The notes: generated by a model from the sequence alone, not told the origin. Shown: positions 16,987 through 26,749, counted from the first letter of the stretch. The stretch: DNA of 64,000 nucleotides from Mycolicibacter heraklionensis (GCF_019645815.1 NZ_CP080997.1:558001-622000), one strand, 5' to 3'. Translations and numbers: made by a program.

Positions 16987-17492
16987 AGGCAAGCAAGGCG
17001 ATGGTGATAAGCGCAGCAGTGGTGATTGGAATCGTCACGGTCGTCGCCGGATATGTCTTCTGGCAGTACCGAAGCGCTGCGCCCCCCGCGCTGGGTGACA
17101 TTCGGGTGTACGCCGAGAGCGCCGATATTCCCCTCACGTCGGTGCCGGATCACGCCCGCGCTGAGAAGCAGTTGCGTGAGTTCGCCGACGGCATAGCGCC
17201 GGGTTACCGGGTCGCTGACGAACGGTTTCTCGCTGCTGGGGTCCCGCTGGTATGGGATGCGTTGCGGCACTTCGTCGGGCCGTGCCTCGCGCCTTCGGGC
17301 TACGCGCTGACGGCGGATGGTTTCTCGGCCGACTTCGCCGTCGAATACAGCGTGTACGGACACAGCGGTCGGCTTCGGCGCTGGCTCAACGACGACTTGA
17401 TTCTGGTCGCGGGCTTCAACCGCACTCCGGTGCCGGACGCGGCCGGCACGGACGCCTACCTCTACGGCTACTTCCGGCTCGCCCGGACCTGA
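16983..17492 (+). CDS. Membrane-anchored partner of the calpain-like protein
   Basis: This 169-residue protein starts with ATG overlapping the protease stop (ATGA). It has a short basic N-terminus, one transmembrane helix (residues ~7-28, VISAAVVIGIVTVVAGYVFW) and a ~140-residue extracytoplasmic domain. That domain contains a single cysteine in VGPCLAPSG and a tryptophan-rich patch (LRRWLNDD). I recognise no family. The tight coupling and topology suggest it works with the protease: as an inhibitor or immunity protein on the outer face of the membrane, or as a secretion or anchoring partner. That role is inference from position only. Confidence 0.6.
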   Translation: MKASKAMVISAAVVIGIVTVVAGYVFWQYRSAAPPALGDIRVYAESADIPLTSVPDHARAEKQLREFADGIAPGYRVADERFLAAGVPLVWDALRHFVGPCLAPSGYALTADGFSADFAVEYSVYGHSGRLRRWLNDDLILVAGFNRTPVPDAAGTDAYLYGYFRLART

Positions 17493-17496
17493 TGCC

Positions 17497-18261
17497 TCAG
17501 AGCGATTCGAAGCACTGACTCGACGACGACCCCTCGATGGCGGCATTTCGTGTCGAGAACTTCACCACCACACCGGAATCGGTGACTTCCACGCTGTCGA
17601 GGTGGATGCCCAGCGGAAGGTCATCGGTCACTTTTGCGGTGAGTTCGTCGAGGTGACGCTGCACGGTGTCGGTGTCCAGGTCGTGGCCCAGCGCCTCCAG
17701 GTCCACCACCTGCAGCGACAGTCCGTTGTTGACCAGCTGCGGCTTGACGGTCGCCTTATTGAGCAGGCCCTTGAGCTGGACCGTACCCGCGCTGGGATCG
17801 GCGGTGACAGTGCCGGTGACGATGCTGCCGATCACCGGGACCACATCCTGGATCGACTGCTTGATCCCGTCGGCCGGCCAGGTGATGGTGCCGTCCAGTG
17901 ACCCGATGGTGCCCTTGGGATCTGATGCACCCGCACCCTTGTTCAGCCGGACGTTGCGGATGTCCAGCTCGAGCCGCATGCCCTTGGCCTGCCGGATCTG
18001 GTTGCCCGCGGTCTGGACCGAGATGTGGGAGTACTCGCCGTTGAAGTACTGCGCCAGTACCGGGGGAGTGGTCCCGAAGGACACGGTGGCGCTGTCCTGC
18101 GCTTCGCACTTGACGGCCTCGGCAACCAGGCTGTTCGCCCGGTGGCGGGCGTAAAGCTCACCCCCGAGCATCCCGACCAGCGCGATGGCAAGCACCACGG
18201 TCAACGCCAGCATGGCCGCCGGCAGGCCGGAAAACCGATGTGTGGGTCCGGGAGCGCTCAT
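17497..18261 (-). CDS. DUF2993 lipid-binding-type protein (shorter paralogue)
   Basis: This 254-residue protein has one N-terminal transmembrane segment (residues ~14-35) and a DUF2993 domain. DUF2993 includes the mycobacterial lipomannan elongation factor LmeA, which binds phosphoinositides. It shares blocks with the next gene: FGTTPPVLAQYFNGEYSHISVQTAGNQ here against FGVTPPFLWQHITGNYTNISIHTAGNQ there. It also shares the VEVTDSGVVVKFSTRNAAI ending and a final cysteine (QCFESL). It lies nine bases downstream of its paralogue, so the two are probably co-transcribed and arose by tandem duplication. M. tuberculosis has, to my knowledge, one gene here (Rv0479c). Confidence 0.75.
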   Translation of the reverse strand: MSAPGPTHRFSGLPAAMLALTVVLAIALVGMLGGELYARHRANSLVAEAVKCEAQDSATVSFGTTPPVLAQYFNGEYSHISVQTAGNQIRQAKGMRLELDIRNVRLNKGAGASDPKGTIGSLDGTITWPADGIKQSIQDVVPVIGSIVTGTVTADPSAGTVQLKGLLNKATVKPQLVNNGLSLQVVDLEALGHDLDTDTVQRHLDELTAKVTDDLPLGIHLDSVEVTDSGVVVKFSTRNAAIEGSSSSQCFESL

Positions 18262-18270
18262 TGTGCAAGG

Positions 18271-19305
18271 TTACAGATTTGCGAAGCAGGGGTCGTCGGA
18301 GCGCGGTATGGAGGCGTTGCGGGTGGAGAACCGCGCCACCACACCGGTGTCGGTGACCTGGATGCTGTCGGCGCGCAGGCCGAGCGGATAACGCTTCGTC
18401 AACTCCGCGGCGAACCTGTCCAACTCGGGCTGCAGCGATTCACGCGGCAGGGTCAGGGCGCCCAGGCCGGTCAGTTTCTGCACCTGCAGGGACAGGCCCC
18501 CGTTGACGACTTCGGGCTTGACCACGACGGTGGCCAGACCGAACGCGCCCCGCAGCTCGACGGTGCCGTCCTGTGCATTGGTCTTCAGGTCGGAGACCAG
18601 GTTGCCCAGGATCGGCACCATGGTCTGGACGGTCTCCTTGATGCCGGCCGCCGGCCAGGTCAGCGTCGCCTGCAGGGAACCGATCGTGCCCTTCGAGTCG
18701 CCGCTGCCGTGCAGATCGACGTCGGAGATGCTCAAGTCGGCCGTCATCTGCTTGGCATCTTTGACCTGGTTGCCCGCGGTGTGGATGGAGATATTGGTGT
18801 AGTTGCCGGTGATGTGCTGCCACAGGAACGGCGGCGTCACCCCGAACGAGGCGCTGGCCTTGTCGTTCACCACGCATTCGGTTGCCTTGGCCACCTTGCT
18901 GTCGCCGATACGGCGGGCGATCAGCTCGGCGCCGATCAACCCGGCCAGCGCCAGCGCGATCACGGTGACCACGATCAGGACCAGGGCCAGCGGGTCACGC
19001 AGCACCGAAGCCGGCCGCGACGGGGCAGTCGGGGCTTCGATCACGGTGGTGGGCGCCTCACCGGCCGGCGCGGGAGGCGGGTCCGCGGGCGGCGGCACCG
19101 GGGCCTGCGGGGGCACCGGAGGCTGCGCGGGCGCCGCGGGAATCCGGGTGGTGGGCTCCTCGTGACCGCCCGCCGGCATCTGCCGGGTGGGCGAGGCGGA
19201 CGGCTCCGGTGGGCGAGACGACGTAGCGCCGCCTTGCGGTTCGGGTTGGCCGGCGGGGCGAGCCCAGGGTGACTCGCCGTGGGGAGGTCCGGGCGGATTG
19301 CTCAC
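18271..19305 (-). CDS. DUF2993 protein with proline-rich cytoplasmic region
   Basis: This 344-residue protein is the likely Rv0479c orthologue. The first ~105 residues are hydrophilic and rich in Pro, Ala and Gly, as in proteins that cross-link to cell-envelope machinery. A transmembrane helix follows (PLALVLIVVTVIALALAGLIG, about 107-127). The extracytoplasmic DUF2993 domain ends with CFANL. It should sit in the plasma membrane with a lipid-binding domain outside. Its start overlaps the stop of the nitrilase-family gene by four bases, and the shorter paralogue follows. Confidence 0.8.
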   Translation of the reverse strand: MSNPPGPPHGESPWARPAGQPEPQGGATSSRPPEPSASPTRQMPAGGHEEPTTRIPAAPAQPPVPPQAPVPPPADPPPAPAGEAPTTVIEAPTAPSRPASVLRDPLALVLIVVTVIALALAGLIGAELIARRIGDSKVAKATECVVNDKASASFGVTPPFLWQHITGNYTNISIHTAGNQVKDAKQMTADLSISDVDLHGSGDSKGTIGSLQATLTWPAAGIKETVQTMVPILGNLVSDLKTNAQDGTVELRGAFGLATVVVKPEVVNGGLSLQVQKLTGLGALTLPRESLQPELDRFAAELTKRYPLGLRADSIQVTDTGVVARFSTRNASIPRSDDPCFANL

Positions 19306-20120
19306 CCGCGCGATTCTGCCTTACCGACCTGAAGGAAGGTCGCGCGATTGCTCAACACGGCCAGCGTCCGGCGGGCGGCGGAGACCGCGTCGAGGTCGAT
19401 GTCGCAGACCAGTAGCTGCGGCGATGCGCCGGCCGCGGCAACCACCTCGCCCCACGGCGAGGTGACCATGCTGTGGCCCACACCGGTGGGTGCGCCGGAG
19501 GAATCCGCCGGACCGCCGGGGTCGGCCTGCCCGACCGCGACGACGTAGCTGGTCGAATCCAGCGCCCGGGCCCGCGCCAGCAGCTCCCACTGCGACAGCT
19601 TCCCCGGGCCGGCCCCCCATGAGGCGCAGACCGCGATCAGCTGCGCACCGCGCTCGGCCAGCTCGGTGTACAACGCCGGGAACCGGATGTCATAGCAGGT
19701 CGACAACCCGACGCCGACTCCGTCGACATCGATCACCACCGGCTCGAATCCCGGTGCCACCGTGCGCGATTCGGTGAATCCGAAGGCGTCGTACAGGTGG
19801 ATCTTGTGATAGTGCGTGTCGGTTCCGGGACCGGTCGCCAGCAACGTGTTGGTGACCCGTCCGTCATCGGCCGGGGTGAACATTCCCGCGACGACGGTGA
19901 TCTGAGCCCTGGCGGCGATCGCCCGAACCTCGGTGGCCCACGGCCCGTCGAGCGGTTCGGCAACCGGACCCAGCGGCACCCCGAACCGGCACATCGCCGC
20001 CTCCGGGAACACCACCAGCGACGCCCCCTGATCGGCGGCCCGCTGCGTGTAGTCGGTCACCAGTTGCAGGTTCGCGGCCGGGTCGGCGCCGCTGAGTATC
20101 TGCGCACACGCAATCCGCAT
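19302..20120 (-). CDS. Carbon-nitrogen hydrolase (nitrilase superfamily)
   Basis: This 272-residue protein corresponds to Rv0480c. The Glu-Lys-Cys catalytic triad is visible: E in VVFPEAAM (near residue 40), K in HYHKIHLYDAF (near 106) and C in STCYDIRFP (near 141). Length and motifs fit the Nit1/Nit2 or deaminated-glutathione amidase type, so it probably hydrolyses a small amide for metabolite repair or salvage. The true substrate cannot be read from the sequence. It overlaps the downstream DUF2993 gene by four bases and is nine bases from the upstream DUF2505 gene, all in one leftward operon. Confidence 0.88.
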   Translation of the reverse strand: MRIACAQILSGADPAANLQLVTDYTQRAADQGASLVVFPEAAMCRFGVPLGPVAEPLDGPWATEVRAIAARAQITVVAGMFTPADDGRVTNTLLATGPGTDTHYHKIHLYDAFGFTESRTVAPGFEPVVIDVDGVGVGLSTCYDIRFPALYTELAERGAQLIAVCASWGAGPGKLSQWELLARARALDSTSYVVAVGQADPGGPADSSGAPTGVGHSMVTSPWGEVVAAAGASPQLLVCDIDLDAVSAARRTLAVLSNRATFLQVGKAESRG

Positions 20121-20129
20121 GGACCCAGC

Positions 20130-20651
20130 CTATTCCGTCGGTGTTGCGCCGCCCTGCCTCAGCCACGTCGAGGTGAACCGTTGCTCGACACTCATCAGCT
20201 CGGCCAACTGCCCGCCGATGAAACTCTCGATTTTGCCGCCCACCAGCGGGATATCGACCTGCACGGTCGCGATCAGCCGCAACTCGCAGCCGCCGGCGGC
20301 CGGCGACAGGACCGCATCGCCGGACAGCTTCGCCGGTGCGCCGACGACCTTGCCGGTCACCTGGGCGCGTGCCTTCCCGTCGCGCACCGGATGCCAGGTC
20401 TCCTGCCGCGCCACATCCAGGTTGCCGGGATGGAACTGGGCCGCCAGTGCGGGCAACTTCTCCCGGTGAATGCCCTGCCTGATGGCGACGTCGACGCCGC
20501 CATCGGGGCCGACGGTCATCGAGTCCAACGCCACGACATCGGCTCCGGACTCGGCCAGCCGGGCCCGCCAGTAGTGCTCGTCGGCGAAGACGGCATAGAC
20601 CTGCTCGACGGTTGCCGAGTAGTGCTCGAAGAGCGTGAATGTACGCGGCAT
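20130..20651 (-). CDS. DUF2505 (START-like) protein
   Basis: This 173-residue protein corresponds to Rv0481c. It begins [22 protein letters not shown], a start typical of polyketide-cyclase/SRPBCC-type folds, and has no signal peptide. The segment [14 protein letters not shown] near the end is the conserved C-terminal helix that closes the hydrophobic pocket in this fold. A small lipid or isoprenoid ligand is possible. It is divergent from murB and leads the leftward operon with the nitrilase-family and DUF2993 genes. Confidence 0.75.
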   Translation of the reverse strand: MPRTFTLFEHYSATVEQVYAVFADEHYWRARLAESGADVVALDSMTVGPDGGVDVAIRQGIHREKLPALAAQFHPGNLDVARQETWHPVRDGKARAQVTGKVVGAPAKLSGDAVLSPAAGGCELRLIATVQVDIPLVGGKIESFIGGQLAELMSVEQRFTSTWLRQGGATPTE

Positions 20652-20677
20652 ACCTGGTCACGCTACCGTTACCGCCC

Positions 20678-21745
20678 GTGGCGGGTTCCGAGTTCGCGGG
20701 CGCGCGTGTCGCCGAGGCGGTGCCGCTGGCGCCGCTGACCACCCTGCGGGTGGGGCCGGTCGCCCGACGTGTCATCACGTGCACCGACACCGAACAGATC
20801 GTGGCAACGCTGGGCGCACTCGACGTGGCCGATGACCGCCCGTTGCTGCTGGCCGGGGGCTCCAACGTGCTGATCGCCGACGACCTCGAGGGCCTGACCG
20901 CCGTCCTGCTGGCCAACGACGGCATCACCATCGACGGCAATCTGCTGCGAGCCGAGGCCGGCGCGGTCTGGGACGACGTCGTTGCGCGGGCGGTCGCTGC
21001 GAATCTGGGCGGGCTGGAGTGCCTGTCGGGCATCCCCGGCTCGGCCGGCGCCACCCCGGTGCAGAACGTCGGGGCCTACGGTGTGGAGGTCGCCGACCGC
21101 CTGACCAGGGTTTTGCTGCTGGATCGGCGTACCGGCGAGGTGCGCTGGACGCCGGCGACCGAGTTGGAGCTCGGCTACCGCACCAGTGTGCTCAAGTGCT
21201 CCCCTGAAGATCGGGCGGCGGTGGTGCTGGAGGTCGAATTCGACCTGGATCCGGCCGGGCGCAGCGCGCCGCTGCGGTACGGCGAATTGACCGCTGCGCT
21301 GGACGCCGCCGAGGGCGAGTACCGCGCACCGGCAGCGGTTCGCGCCGCGGTGCTCGCGCTACGGGCGGCCAAGGGCATGGTGCTCGAGGTGACCGACCAC
21401 GACACCTGGAGTGTCGGATCATTTTTTACCAATCCTGTTGTTTCGCAAGAGGTATACCGCATTCTGGCTGACCGGGAGAGCGGCGCGGTGCCGCACTGGG
21501 ACACCCCCGGTGGCGTGAAATTGGCGGCCGGCTGGCTGGTGGAGCGGTCCGGTTTCGGCAAGGGTTATCCCGGGCCGGATGCGCCGGCGCGGTTATCCAC
21601 CAAACATGCCCTGGCGCTGACCAACCGGGGGAGCGCGACCTCCGCCGACATCGTGAGCCTGGCCCGCGTCGTGCGCGACGGGGTGCACGACGCGTTCGGC
21701 ATCACCTTGCACCCCGAGCCGGTGCTCGTCGGGTGCGCGCTATAG
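20678..21745 (+). CDS. murB: UDP-N-acetylenolpyruvoylglucosamine reductase
   Basis: This 355-residue protein is MurB (Rv0482), which reduces UDP-GlcNAc-enolpyruvate to UDP-MurNAc with NADPH in peptidoglycan synthesis. The FAD-binding part shows [13 protein letters not shown] and [22 protein letters not shown]. The catalytic serine is in [11 protein letters not shown] and the glutamate in LHPEPVLVG near the C-terminus. The GTG at 20678 is preferred; a start at 20639 would lie antisense inside the beginning of the divergent DUF2505 gene. The L,D-transpeptidase gene follows in the same direction 58 bases later. Confidence 0.95.
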   Translation: MAGSEFAGARVAEAVPLAPLTTLRVGPVARRVITCTDTEQIVATLGALDVADDRPLLLAGGSNVLIADDLEGLTAVLLANDGITIDGNLLRAEAGAVWDDVVARAVAANLGGLECLSGIPGSAGATPVQNVGAYGVEVADRLTRVLLLDRRTGEVRWTPATELELGYRTSVLKCSPEDRAAVVLEVEFDLDPAGRSAPLRYGELTAALDAAEGEYRAPAAVRAAVLALRAAKGMVLEVTDHDTWSVGSFFTNPVVSQEVYRILADRESGAVPHWDTPGGVKLAAGWLVERSGFGKGYPGPDAPARLSTKHALALTNRGSATSADIVSLARVVRDGVHDAFGITLHPEPVLVGCAL

Positions 21746-21803
21746 CCCGGGTGTAATCAGCGTCGCAGGTGGTCAGGCGGCTGGGCCGGTATCTTGGAAT
21801 GCC

Positions 21804-23099
21804 GTGACCCTGAACCGGCGACGTGCGTTGGCAGCGCTGGCTGCCGGGGCGGTCGCGCCGGCAGCGCTGGCGGGATGTTTCGGCCGGGCCGGCAAGAACG
21901 CCGACAACGCGCCACCCTCAGCGCCCGCTCTGACGTTCGAACCCGCCCTGGAAAGCGGCGCGGTGGCCGACGTGCTGCCCACGGCCGCGGTCGGCGTCAC
22001 GGTCCGCGACGGCTGGTTTCAGCGGGTGGCGCTGACCAACCCGGCCGGCAAGGTGCTCACCGGGACGTTCAACCGGGAGCGCACGCGCTACACCGTCACC
22101 GAACCGCTGGGCTACGGCTCGGTCTACACCTGGAGCGGGTCGGTGGTGGGCCACGACGGCCACGCCGTGCCGGTCGCCGGCACCATCACCACGGTCACCC
22201 CCACCGCCGTCATCGACGGAGGCTTTCAGCTGGCCGACGGTCAGACGGTGGGCGTCGCGGCGCCGGTGATCCTGCAGTTCGACGGACCGATCGCCGACAA
22301 GGCCGCCGTCGAGCGGGCCCTGAGCATCGTCACCGAGCCGCCGGTGGAAGGCAGCTGGGCCTGGCTGCCCGACGAGGTGCAGGGCGCCCGGGTGCACTGG
22401 CGCAGCCGCGACTACTTCCCGGCCGGAACCACCGTCCGCGTCGACGCCAAGCTGTACGGCCTGGCGTTGGGCGACGGCGCCTACGGGGCCCAAGACATGT
22501 CGCTGGAATTCTCGATCGGGCGGCGCCAGGTGGTGAAGGCCGAAGTCTCCTCGCACCGCATCCAGGTGATCCGCGACGAGGGCGTGATCATGGACTTCCC
22601 CTGCAGCTACGGTCAGGCCGACAAGGCGCGCAACATCACTCGCAATGGTGTCCACGTGGTCAGCGAGAAGTACGCGGACTTCTACATGTCCAACCCGGCC
22701 GCCGGCTACAGCAACATCCACGAGCGCTGGGCGGTCCGGATCTCCAACAACGGCGAGTTCATCCACGCCAACCCGTCCAGTGCCGGCGCTCAGGGCAACA
22801 CCAACGTCACCAACGGCTGCATCAACTTGTCGACGGAGGATGCCGAGCAGTACTTCTACAGCGCGATCTACGGCGACCCGGTCGAGGTGACCGGCAGCTC
22901 GATCGAGCTGTCCTACGCCGACGGGGATATCTGGGACTGGGCCGTGGACTGGGACACCTGGGTCTCGATGTCGGCGTTGTCGAGTACTGAACCGTCGCGG
23001 ACCTCACTGCCCAGCGTCGCGCCGGCCACCCCGACCGACGCGCCGACGCTGTCGGGCACGCCCACCACGACGACCTCTAGTGCTCGACCCGGCGGTTAG
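21804..23099 (+). CDS. lprQ: L,D-transpeptidase lipoprotein
   Basis: This 431-residue protein corresponds to LprQ/LdtMt5 (Rv0483), which forms 3-3 cross-links in peptidoglycan. An N-terminal lipoprotein signal ends in the lipobox LAGC (cysteine near residue 25). Two immunoglobulin-like domains follow (residues ~40-250), then the YkuD catalytic domain. The upstream catalytic histidine is in FIHANPS and the cysteine in [10 protein letters not shown]. The usual [ST]HGC motif is TNGC here, with Asn for His. A Ser/Thr/Pro-rich tail ends the protein. Its last 23 bases overlap the end of the convergent SDR gene. Confidence 0.92.
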   Translation: MTLNRRRALAALAAGAVAPAALAGCFGRAGKNADNAPPSAPALTFEPALESGAVADVLPTAAVGVTVRDGWFQRVALTNPAGKVLTGTFNRERTRYTVTEPLGYGSVYTWSGSVVGHDGHAVPVAGTITTVTPTAVIDGGFQLADGQTVGVAAPVILQFDGPIADKAAVERALSIVTEPPVEGSWAWLPDEVQGARVHWRSRDYFPAGTTVRVDAKLYGLALGDGAYGAQDMSLEFSIGRRQVVKAEVSSHRIQVIRDEGVIMDFPCSYGQADKARNITRNGVHVVSEKYADFYMSNPAAGYSNIHERWAVRISNNGEFIHANPSSAGAQGNTNVTNGCINLSTEDAEQYFYSAIYGDPVEVTGSSIELSYADGDIWDWAVDWDTWVSMSALSSTEPSRTSLPSVAPATPTDAPTLSGTPTTTTSSARPGG

Positions 23100-23856
23100 C
23101 CCGGGTCGCCGATGCCTGGTCGCGCGGGCGGATGACGATCTGATCGAGGTCGACGTGCGGCGGCCGGGAAGCCACGAACCCGATCACCTCGGCGATGTCG
23201 GCCGCGGTCAGCGGGGTCAGGCCGGAATAGACCGCGTCGGCCCGCTCGCGGTCGCCGTCGAAGCGCACCAGCGAGAACTCGGTGTCCACCATGCCGGGAG
23301 CGATTTCGGTGAGCCGCACCGGCTTTCCCAGCAGCTCCCCGCGCAGCGTGCGGTGCAGCGCGCTCTGGGCGTGTTTGGCCGAGGTGTAGCCGGCGCCGCC
23401 GTCGTAGATCTCAAACGCCGCGATCGAGGTCACCGTGACCACCAGGCCGTCGCCGGACGCGACGAGCTTGGGCAGCAGCGCGCGCGTCACGTGCAGCGTG
23501 CCCAGCACGTTGGTCTCCCACATCCAGCGCCAGTGCTCGAGGTCGGCCTGCTCCACCGAGGCCAGGCCCTTGGCCCCGCCGGCATTGTTGACCAGCACAT
23601 TGACCGAACCCGAGAGCGAGTCGCAGACCTGTTCGCACACCTGGGCCAGTGCGGCCACTGCGGCCGGGTCAGTGACGTCGGTCACTACGGCGGTGCCGCC
23701 GATCTCATCGGCCAGCGCGGCGAGCCGATCGGCGCGACGTGCCACGGCGATCACATGAAAGCCCTGTGCGGCAAGAGTTCTCGCGGTCGCCTCGCCGATA
23801 CCCGAGCTGGCGCCGGTGACTACGGCAATGCGCTGGTCGCGCGCAGAAGTCGTCAT
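23077..23856 (-). CDS. Short-chain dehydrogenase/reductase
   Basis: This 259-residue classical SDR corresponds to Rv0484c. It has the cofactor motif [14 protein letters not shown] (residues ~15-28), NNAGG (near 91), a catalytic serine in VTSIAAF, and the YTSAKHA motif (near 157-163). Residues after the first strand ([11 protein letters not shown]) suggest NADP preference. No substrate can be named. The gene is convergent with lprQ. Its start lies 36 bases from the leader peptide on the other strand, so 23857-23892 serves both promoters. Confidence 0.85.
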   Translation of the reverse strand: MTTSARDQRIAVVTGASSGIGEATARTLAAQGFHVIAVARRADRLAALADEIGGTAVVTDVTDPAAVAALAQVCEQVCDSLSGSVNVLVNNAGGAKGLASVEQADLEHWRWMWETNVLGTLHVTRALLPKLVASGDGLVVTVTSIAAFEIYDGGAGYTSAKHAQSALHRTLRGELLGKPVRLTEIAPGMVDTEFSLVRFDGDRERADAVYSGLTPLTAADIAEVIGFVASRPPHVDLDQIVIRPRDQASATRANRRVEH

Positions 23857-23879
23857 CGCCCCAACCTTAGTGATCGTGA

Positions 23880-23885
23880 TAGATT
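23880..23885 (+). promoter_or_regulatory. -10 box placing the transcript start at the leader ATG
   Basis: TAGATT fits the mycobacterial TANNNT -10 consensus. Seven bases separate it from the ATG at 23893, so transcription should start at or within a base or two of the ATG. That gives a leaderless mRNA. Confidence 0.55.
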
Positions 23886-23892
23886 CTCAGCT

Positions 23893-23973
23893 ATGTCTCG
23901 CAGTGCCCGCTTTCTGACAGCGGTCTGTCTGGTCGCCCACGGCGCGTGTTGTCGCGCGTGTTGCTGCGCCTGA
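23893..23973 (+). CDS. Cysteine-rich leader peptide before the ROK regulator and mshA
   Basis: This 26-codon frame is short and starts MSRSARFLTAVCLVAHG; its last nine residues are ACCRACCCA. Six of the 26 codons are cysteine, five of them in the last eight. Cysteine-rich leaderless peptides acting as cysteine-responsive attenuators are known in mycobacteria upstream of sulfur-assimilation operons. Here the next genes are the Rv0485-type ROK regulator and mshA, the first enzyme of mycothiol, a cysteine-containing thiol. Ribosome stalling at the Cys run under low charged tRNA-Cys would plausibly expose the downstream genes. No other coding role is suggested by the peptide. Confidence 0.75.
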   Translation: MSRSARFLTAVCLVAHGACCRACCCA

Positions 23974-24002
23974 CCTGCTGCGAGTAGCGCTCCTTAGGAG
24001 AG

Positions 24003-24043
24003 TCCGCCGGGTCGCAGGCGTAAACGGCCCCCTTCGGATTTTT
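24003..24043 (+). terminator. Possible attenuator stem-loop
   Basis: TCCG...GGG (24003-24011) can pair with CCC...CGGA (24028-24038) around an internal bulge, directly followed by five T residues (24039-24043). A small CTCC-TTA-GGAG hairpin (23990-24000) lies between it and the leader stop. This arrangement could end transcription when the leader peptide is translated freely. Confidence 0.4.
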
Positions 24044-24063
24044 CTCCAGACTAAGGACATCGC

Positions 24064-25347
24064 GTGCGTACTACCTCTCTCACCGCTCACCTCGCCAGCC
24101 ACCGGAACGGGCGGCCCCGCTCCCACCCGCGTGTGGTAGCCCCGGCCCTGCAGCTGGCCGACAGCGCCGGCGCCGAGGTCTTCGCGGCGGTTCGTCAACA
24201 CGGCCCGGTCGCCCGGGAGGCCATCGCCGGCGCCACCTCGCTGAGCGTCGCCACCGTCAACCGCCAGGTCAGCGCGCTGCTGGAAGCCGGCCTGCTGCTG
24301 GAGCGCGCCGACCTGGCCACGTCCGGGGCGATCGGGCGGCCGCGTCGGCCGGTGGTGGTCAACCACGAACCGTTCCTCACCCTGGGTCTGCACATCGGGG
24401 CCAAGACCACCAGCATCGTGGCCACCGACCTGCTCGGCCGCACCCTCGACGTCGTCGAGACCCCGACCCCGAACAATGGGGCCACGCCGGCGCTGGCGTC
24501 GCTGGCCGCCAGCGCCAGCCGGTACCTGACCCGCTGGCAGAAGCGCCGGCCGCTGTGGGTCGGGGTCGCCATCGGTGGTGCGGTGGACGGGGCCACCGGT
24601 CACGTCGACCACCCGCGACTGGGCTGGACCGCCGCGCCGGTCGGGCCGGTGCTGGCCGAGGAGCTGGGCCTGCCCGTATCGGTGGCCTCGCATGTGGACG
24701 CGATGGCCGGGGCGGAACTGCTGTTCGGTGTGCGGCGGCCGACGGCCAACAGCACCACCAGCCTCTACGTCTACGCCCGGGAAACGGTCGGCTACGCGCT
24801 GGTGATCGGCGGGCGGGTGCACAGCCCGACCAGCGGTCCCGGCACCATCGCCGGCCTGCCGGTGTACTCGGAGCTGCTCGGGGGCACCGGACATCTCGAA
24901 TCCACCGTCAGCGATGAGGCGGTGCTGGCCGCGGCTCGTCGGCTGCGGCTGCTGCCGGAGGGCAACGGCGCCGTGTCGGCGGCGGTGACCACTCTGGTGC
25001 GCGAGGCGCGCGGCGGTGACGAGCGAGCCGCAGCACTGCTGACCGAGCGGGCCCGTGCTCTGGGCGAAGCCGTAGCGCTGCTGCGCGACGTCCTCAACCC
25101 CGATGACCTGGTGGTCGGTGGCCAGGGTTTCACCGAATACCCGGAGGGCATGGCCGAGGTCGAGCGGGCCTTCACGCAGCGTTCGGTGCTGTCGGCGCGC
25201 AGCATCCGCGTCACCGCGTTCGGCAACCGGGTTCAGGAGGCCGGCGCCGGCACGGTGTCACTGGGCGGGCTCTACGCCGACCCGGTCGGGGCGATGCGCC
25301 GGTCCCGCGGTCCGGTCGCCCGCGTGGTCCCGGAAGTGTCCGCCTGA
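24064..25347 (+). CDS. ROK-family transcriptional regulator
   Basis: This 427-residue protein corresponds to Rv0485. Residues ~25-85 form a MarR-like winged helix ([29 protein letters not shown], quoted by its ends AREAIAG and LLEAGLL). The rest is a ROK (repressor/ORF/kinase) fold with [17 protein letters not shown] and [15 protein letters not shown]. The usual ROK zinc-binding CxCGxxGC motif is not present, so it is unlikely to be a sugar kinase. The start is GTG at 24064 with AAGGAC six bases before it. mshA follows 22 bases later. It lies behind the cysteine-rich leader and may be co-regulated with mshA by it. Confidence 0.88.
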   Translation: MRTTSLTAHLASHRNGRPRSHPRVVAPALQLADSAGAEVFAAVRQHGPVAREAIAGATSLSVATVNRQVSALLEAGLLLERADLATSGAIGRPRRPVVVNHEPFLTLGLHIGAKTTSIVATDLLGRTLDVVETPTPNNGATPALASLAASASRYLTRWQKRRPLWVGVAIGGAVDGATGHVDHPRLGWTAAPVGPVLAEELGLPVSVASHVDAMAGAELLFGVRRPTANSTTSLYVYARETVGYALVIGGRVHSPTSGPGTIAGLPVYSELLGGTGHLESTVSDEAVLAAARRLRLLPEGNGAVSAAVTTLVREARGGDERAAALLTERARALGEAVALLRDVLNPDDLVVGGQGFTEYPEGMAEVERAFTQRSVLSARSIRVTAFGNRVQEAGAGTVSLGGLYADPVGAMRRSRGPVARVVPEVSA

Positions 25348-25369
25348 CCGAACCTGTAAGGATGGCGGG

Positions 25370-26716
25370 GTGGGCTACGACGTTGGAGGGGTTGGGAGCG
25401 TCAGATCCGATGTGCACCGAGTAGCGCTGCTGTCGGTACACACCTCGCCGCTGGCCCAGCCCGGCACCGGCGATGCCGGTGGCATGAACGTCTACGTCCT
25501 GCAGAGCGCGCTGCATTTGGCGCGCCGCGGGGTGTCGGTGGAAGTGTTCACCCGCGCCACGTCGTCGGTCGACCCGCCGGTGCAGCACGTGGCGCCCGGC
25601 GTGCTGGTGCGCAACGTGGTGGCCGGGCCGTTCGAAGGTTTGGACAAGAACGACCTGCCCACGCAGCTGTGCGCGTTCGCCGCCGGGGTGCTGCGCGCCG
25701 AGGCCGCCCACGAGCCCGGTTACTACGACGTCGTGCATTCGCACTACTGGCTGTCCGGGCAGGTCGGCTGGCTGGCCGCGGACCGGTGGGCGGTGCCGCT
25801 GGTGCACACCGCGCACACCCTGGCCGGGGTGAAGAACGCCGCCCTGGCCGCCGGGGACGCCCCGGAACCGCCGCTGCGCACGGTCGGCGAGCAGCAGGTC
25901 GTCGATGCCGCCGACCGGCTCATCGTCAATACCGACGATGAAGCCCAGCAACTCGTCGACCTGCATGAGGCGGACCCGCGCCGGATCGACGTGGCGCACC
26001 CGGGCGTCGACCTGGAGGTGTTCCGGCCCGGCGACAAGCGGGCGGCCCGGGCGGCGTTGGGGTTGTCGGTAGGCGAACCGATCGTGGCGTTCGTCGGCCG
26101 CATCCAGCCGCTCAAGGCGCCCGACATCCTGCTGCGGGCGGCCGCGAAACTGCCCGGGGTGCGTGTGGTGGTGGCCGGCGGGCCGTCGGGCAGCAGCGGG
26201 CTGGCGGAACCGGGCGGCCTGGTTCGGCTCGCCGCCGAACTGGGTACCAGTGACCGGGTGACCTTCCTGCCGCCGCAGTCCCGCGAGGATCTGGCGATGC
26301 TGTTCCAAGCCGCCGACCTGGTGGCCGTGCCGAGCTACTCCGAATCGTTCGGGCTGGTGGCCCTGGAGGCCCAGGCGTGCGGGACGCCGGTGGTGGCCGC
26401 GGCCGTCGGTGGGCTGCCGGTCGCGGTGCGCGACGGCGTCACCGGGCGTCTGGTCGACGGGCACGGGATTGAGGCGTGGACGACCGCCCTCGATGAGCTG
26501 CTGCGGCTCGGTTCCGGGCCCCGGGGATGGGCGATGCGCAGGGCCGCCGTCAGCCATGCGGCGCAGTTTTCCTGGGAGCGCACCGTCGACGCCCAATTGG
26601 CCAGCTACACGCACGCGATCGAAGACTTCGCCGCGGCCCGGGGCGGCCGGATGCGGGTGCTCGGATCGGCGCGCCGGCCTCGCCGGTGGCCGACGCGGCG
26701 CGGGGCGCGCGCATGA
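25370..26716 (+). CDS. mshA: Mycothiol glycosyltransferase MshA
   Basis: This 448-residue GT4-family enzyme corresponds to Rv0486. It transfers GlcNAc from UDP-GlcNAc to 1-L-myo-inositol-1-phosphate, the first step of mycothiol synthesis. Family features are [20 protein letters not shown] near the start, [14 protein letters not shown], the [15 protein letters not shown] strand, and the nucleotide-sugar motif [23 protein letters not shown] (ends PSYSESFG and TPVVA). The GTG at 25370 follows a purine-rich site (AAGGATGG). The C-terminal ~25 residues are arginine-rich. Control by the upstream cysteine leader is likely but not proven. Confidence 0.96.
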   Translation: MGYDVGGVGSVRSDVHRVALLSVHTSPLAQPGTGDAGGMNVYVLQSALHLARRGVSVEVFTRATSSVDPPVQHVAPGVLVRNVVAGPFEGLDKNDLPTQLCAFAAGVLRAEAAHEPGYYDVVHSHYWLSGQVGWLAADRWAVPLVHTAHTLAGVKNAALAAGDAPEPPLRTVGEQQVVDAADRLIVNTDDEAQQLVDLHEADPRRIDVAHPGVDLEVFRPGDKRAARAALGLSVGEPIVAFVGRIQPLKAPDILLRAAAKLPGVRVVVAGGPSGSSGLAEPGGLVRLAAELGTSDRVTFLPPQSREDLAMLFQAADLVAVPSYSESFGLVALEAQACGTPVVAAAVGGLPVAVRDGVTGRLVDGHGIEAWTTALDELLRLGSGPRGWAMRRAAVSHAAQFSWERTVDAQLASYTHAIEDFAAARGGRMRVLGSARRPRRWPTRRGARA

Positions 26717-26749
26717 GCAGGATGGCGACACGGCGCGTCCCGTCGGCGC

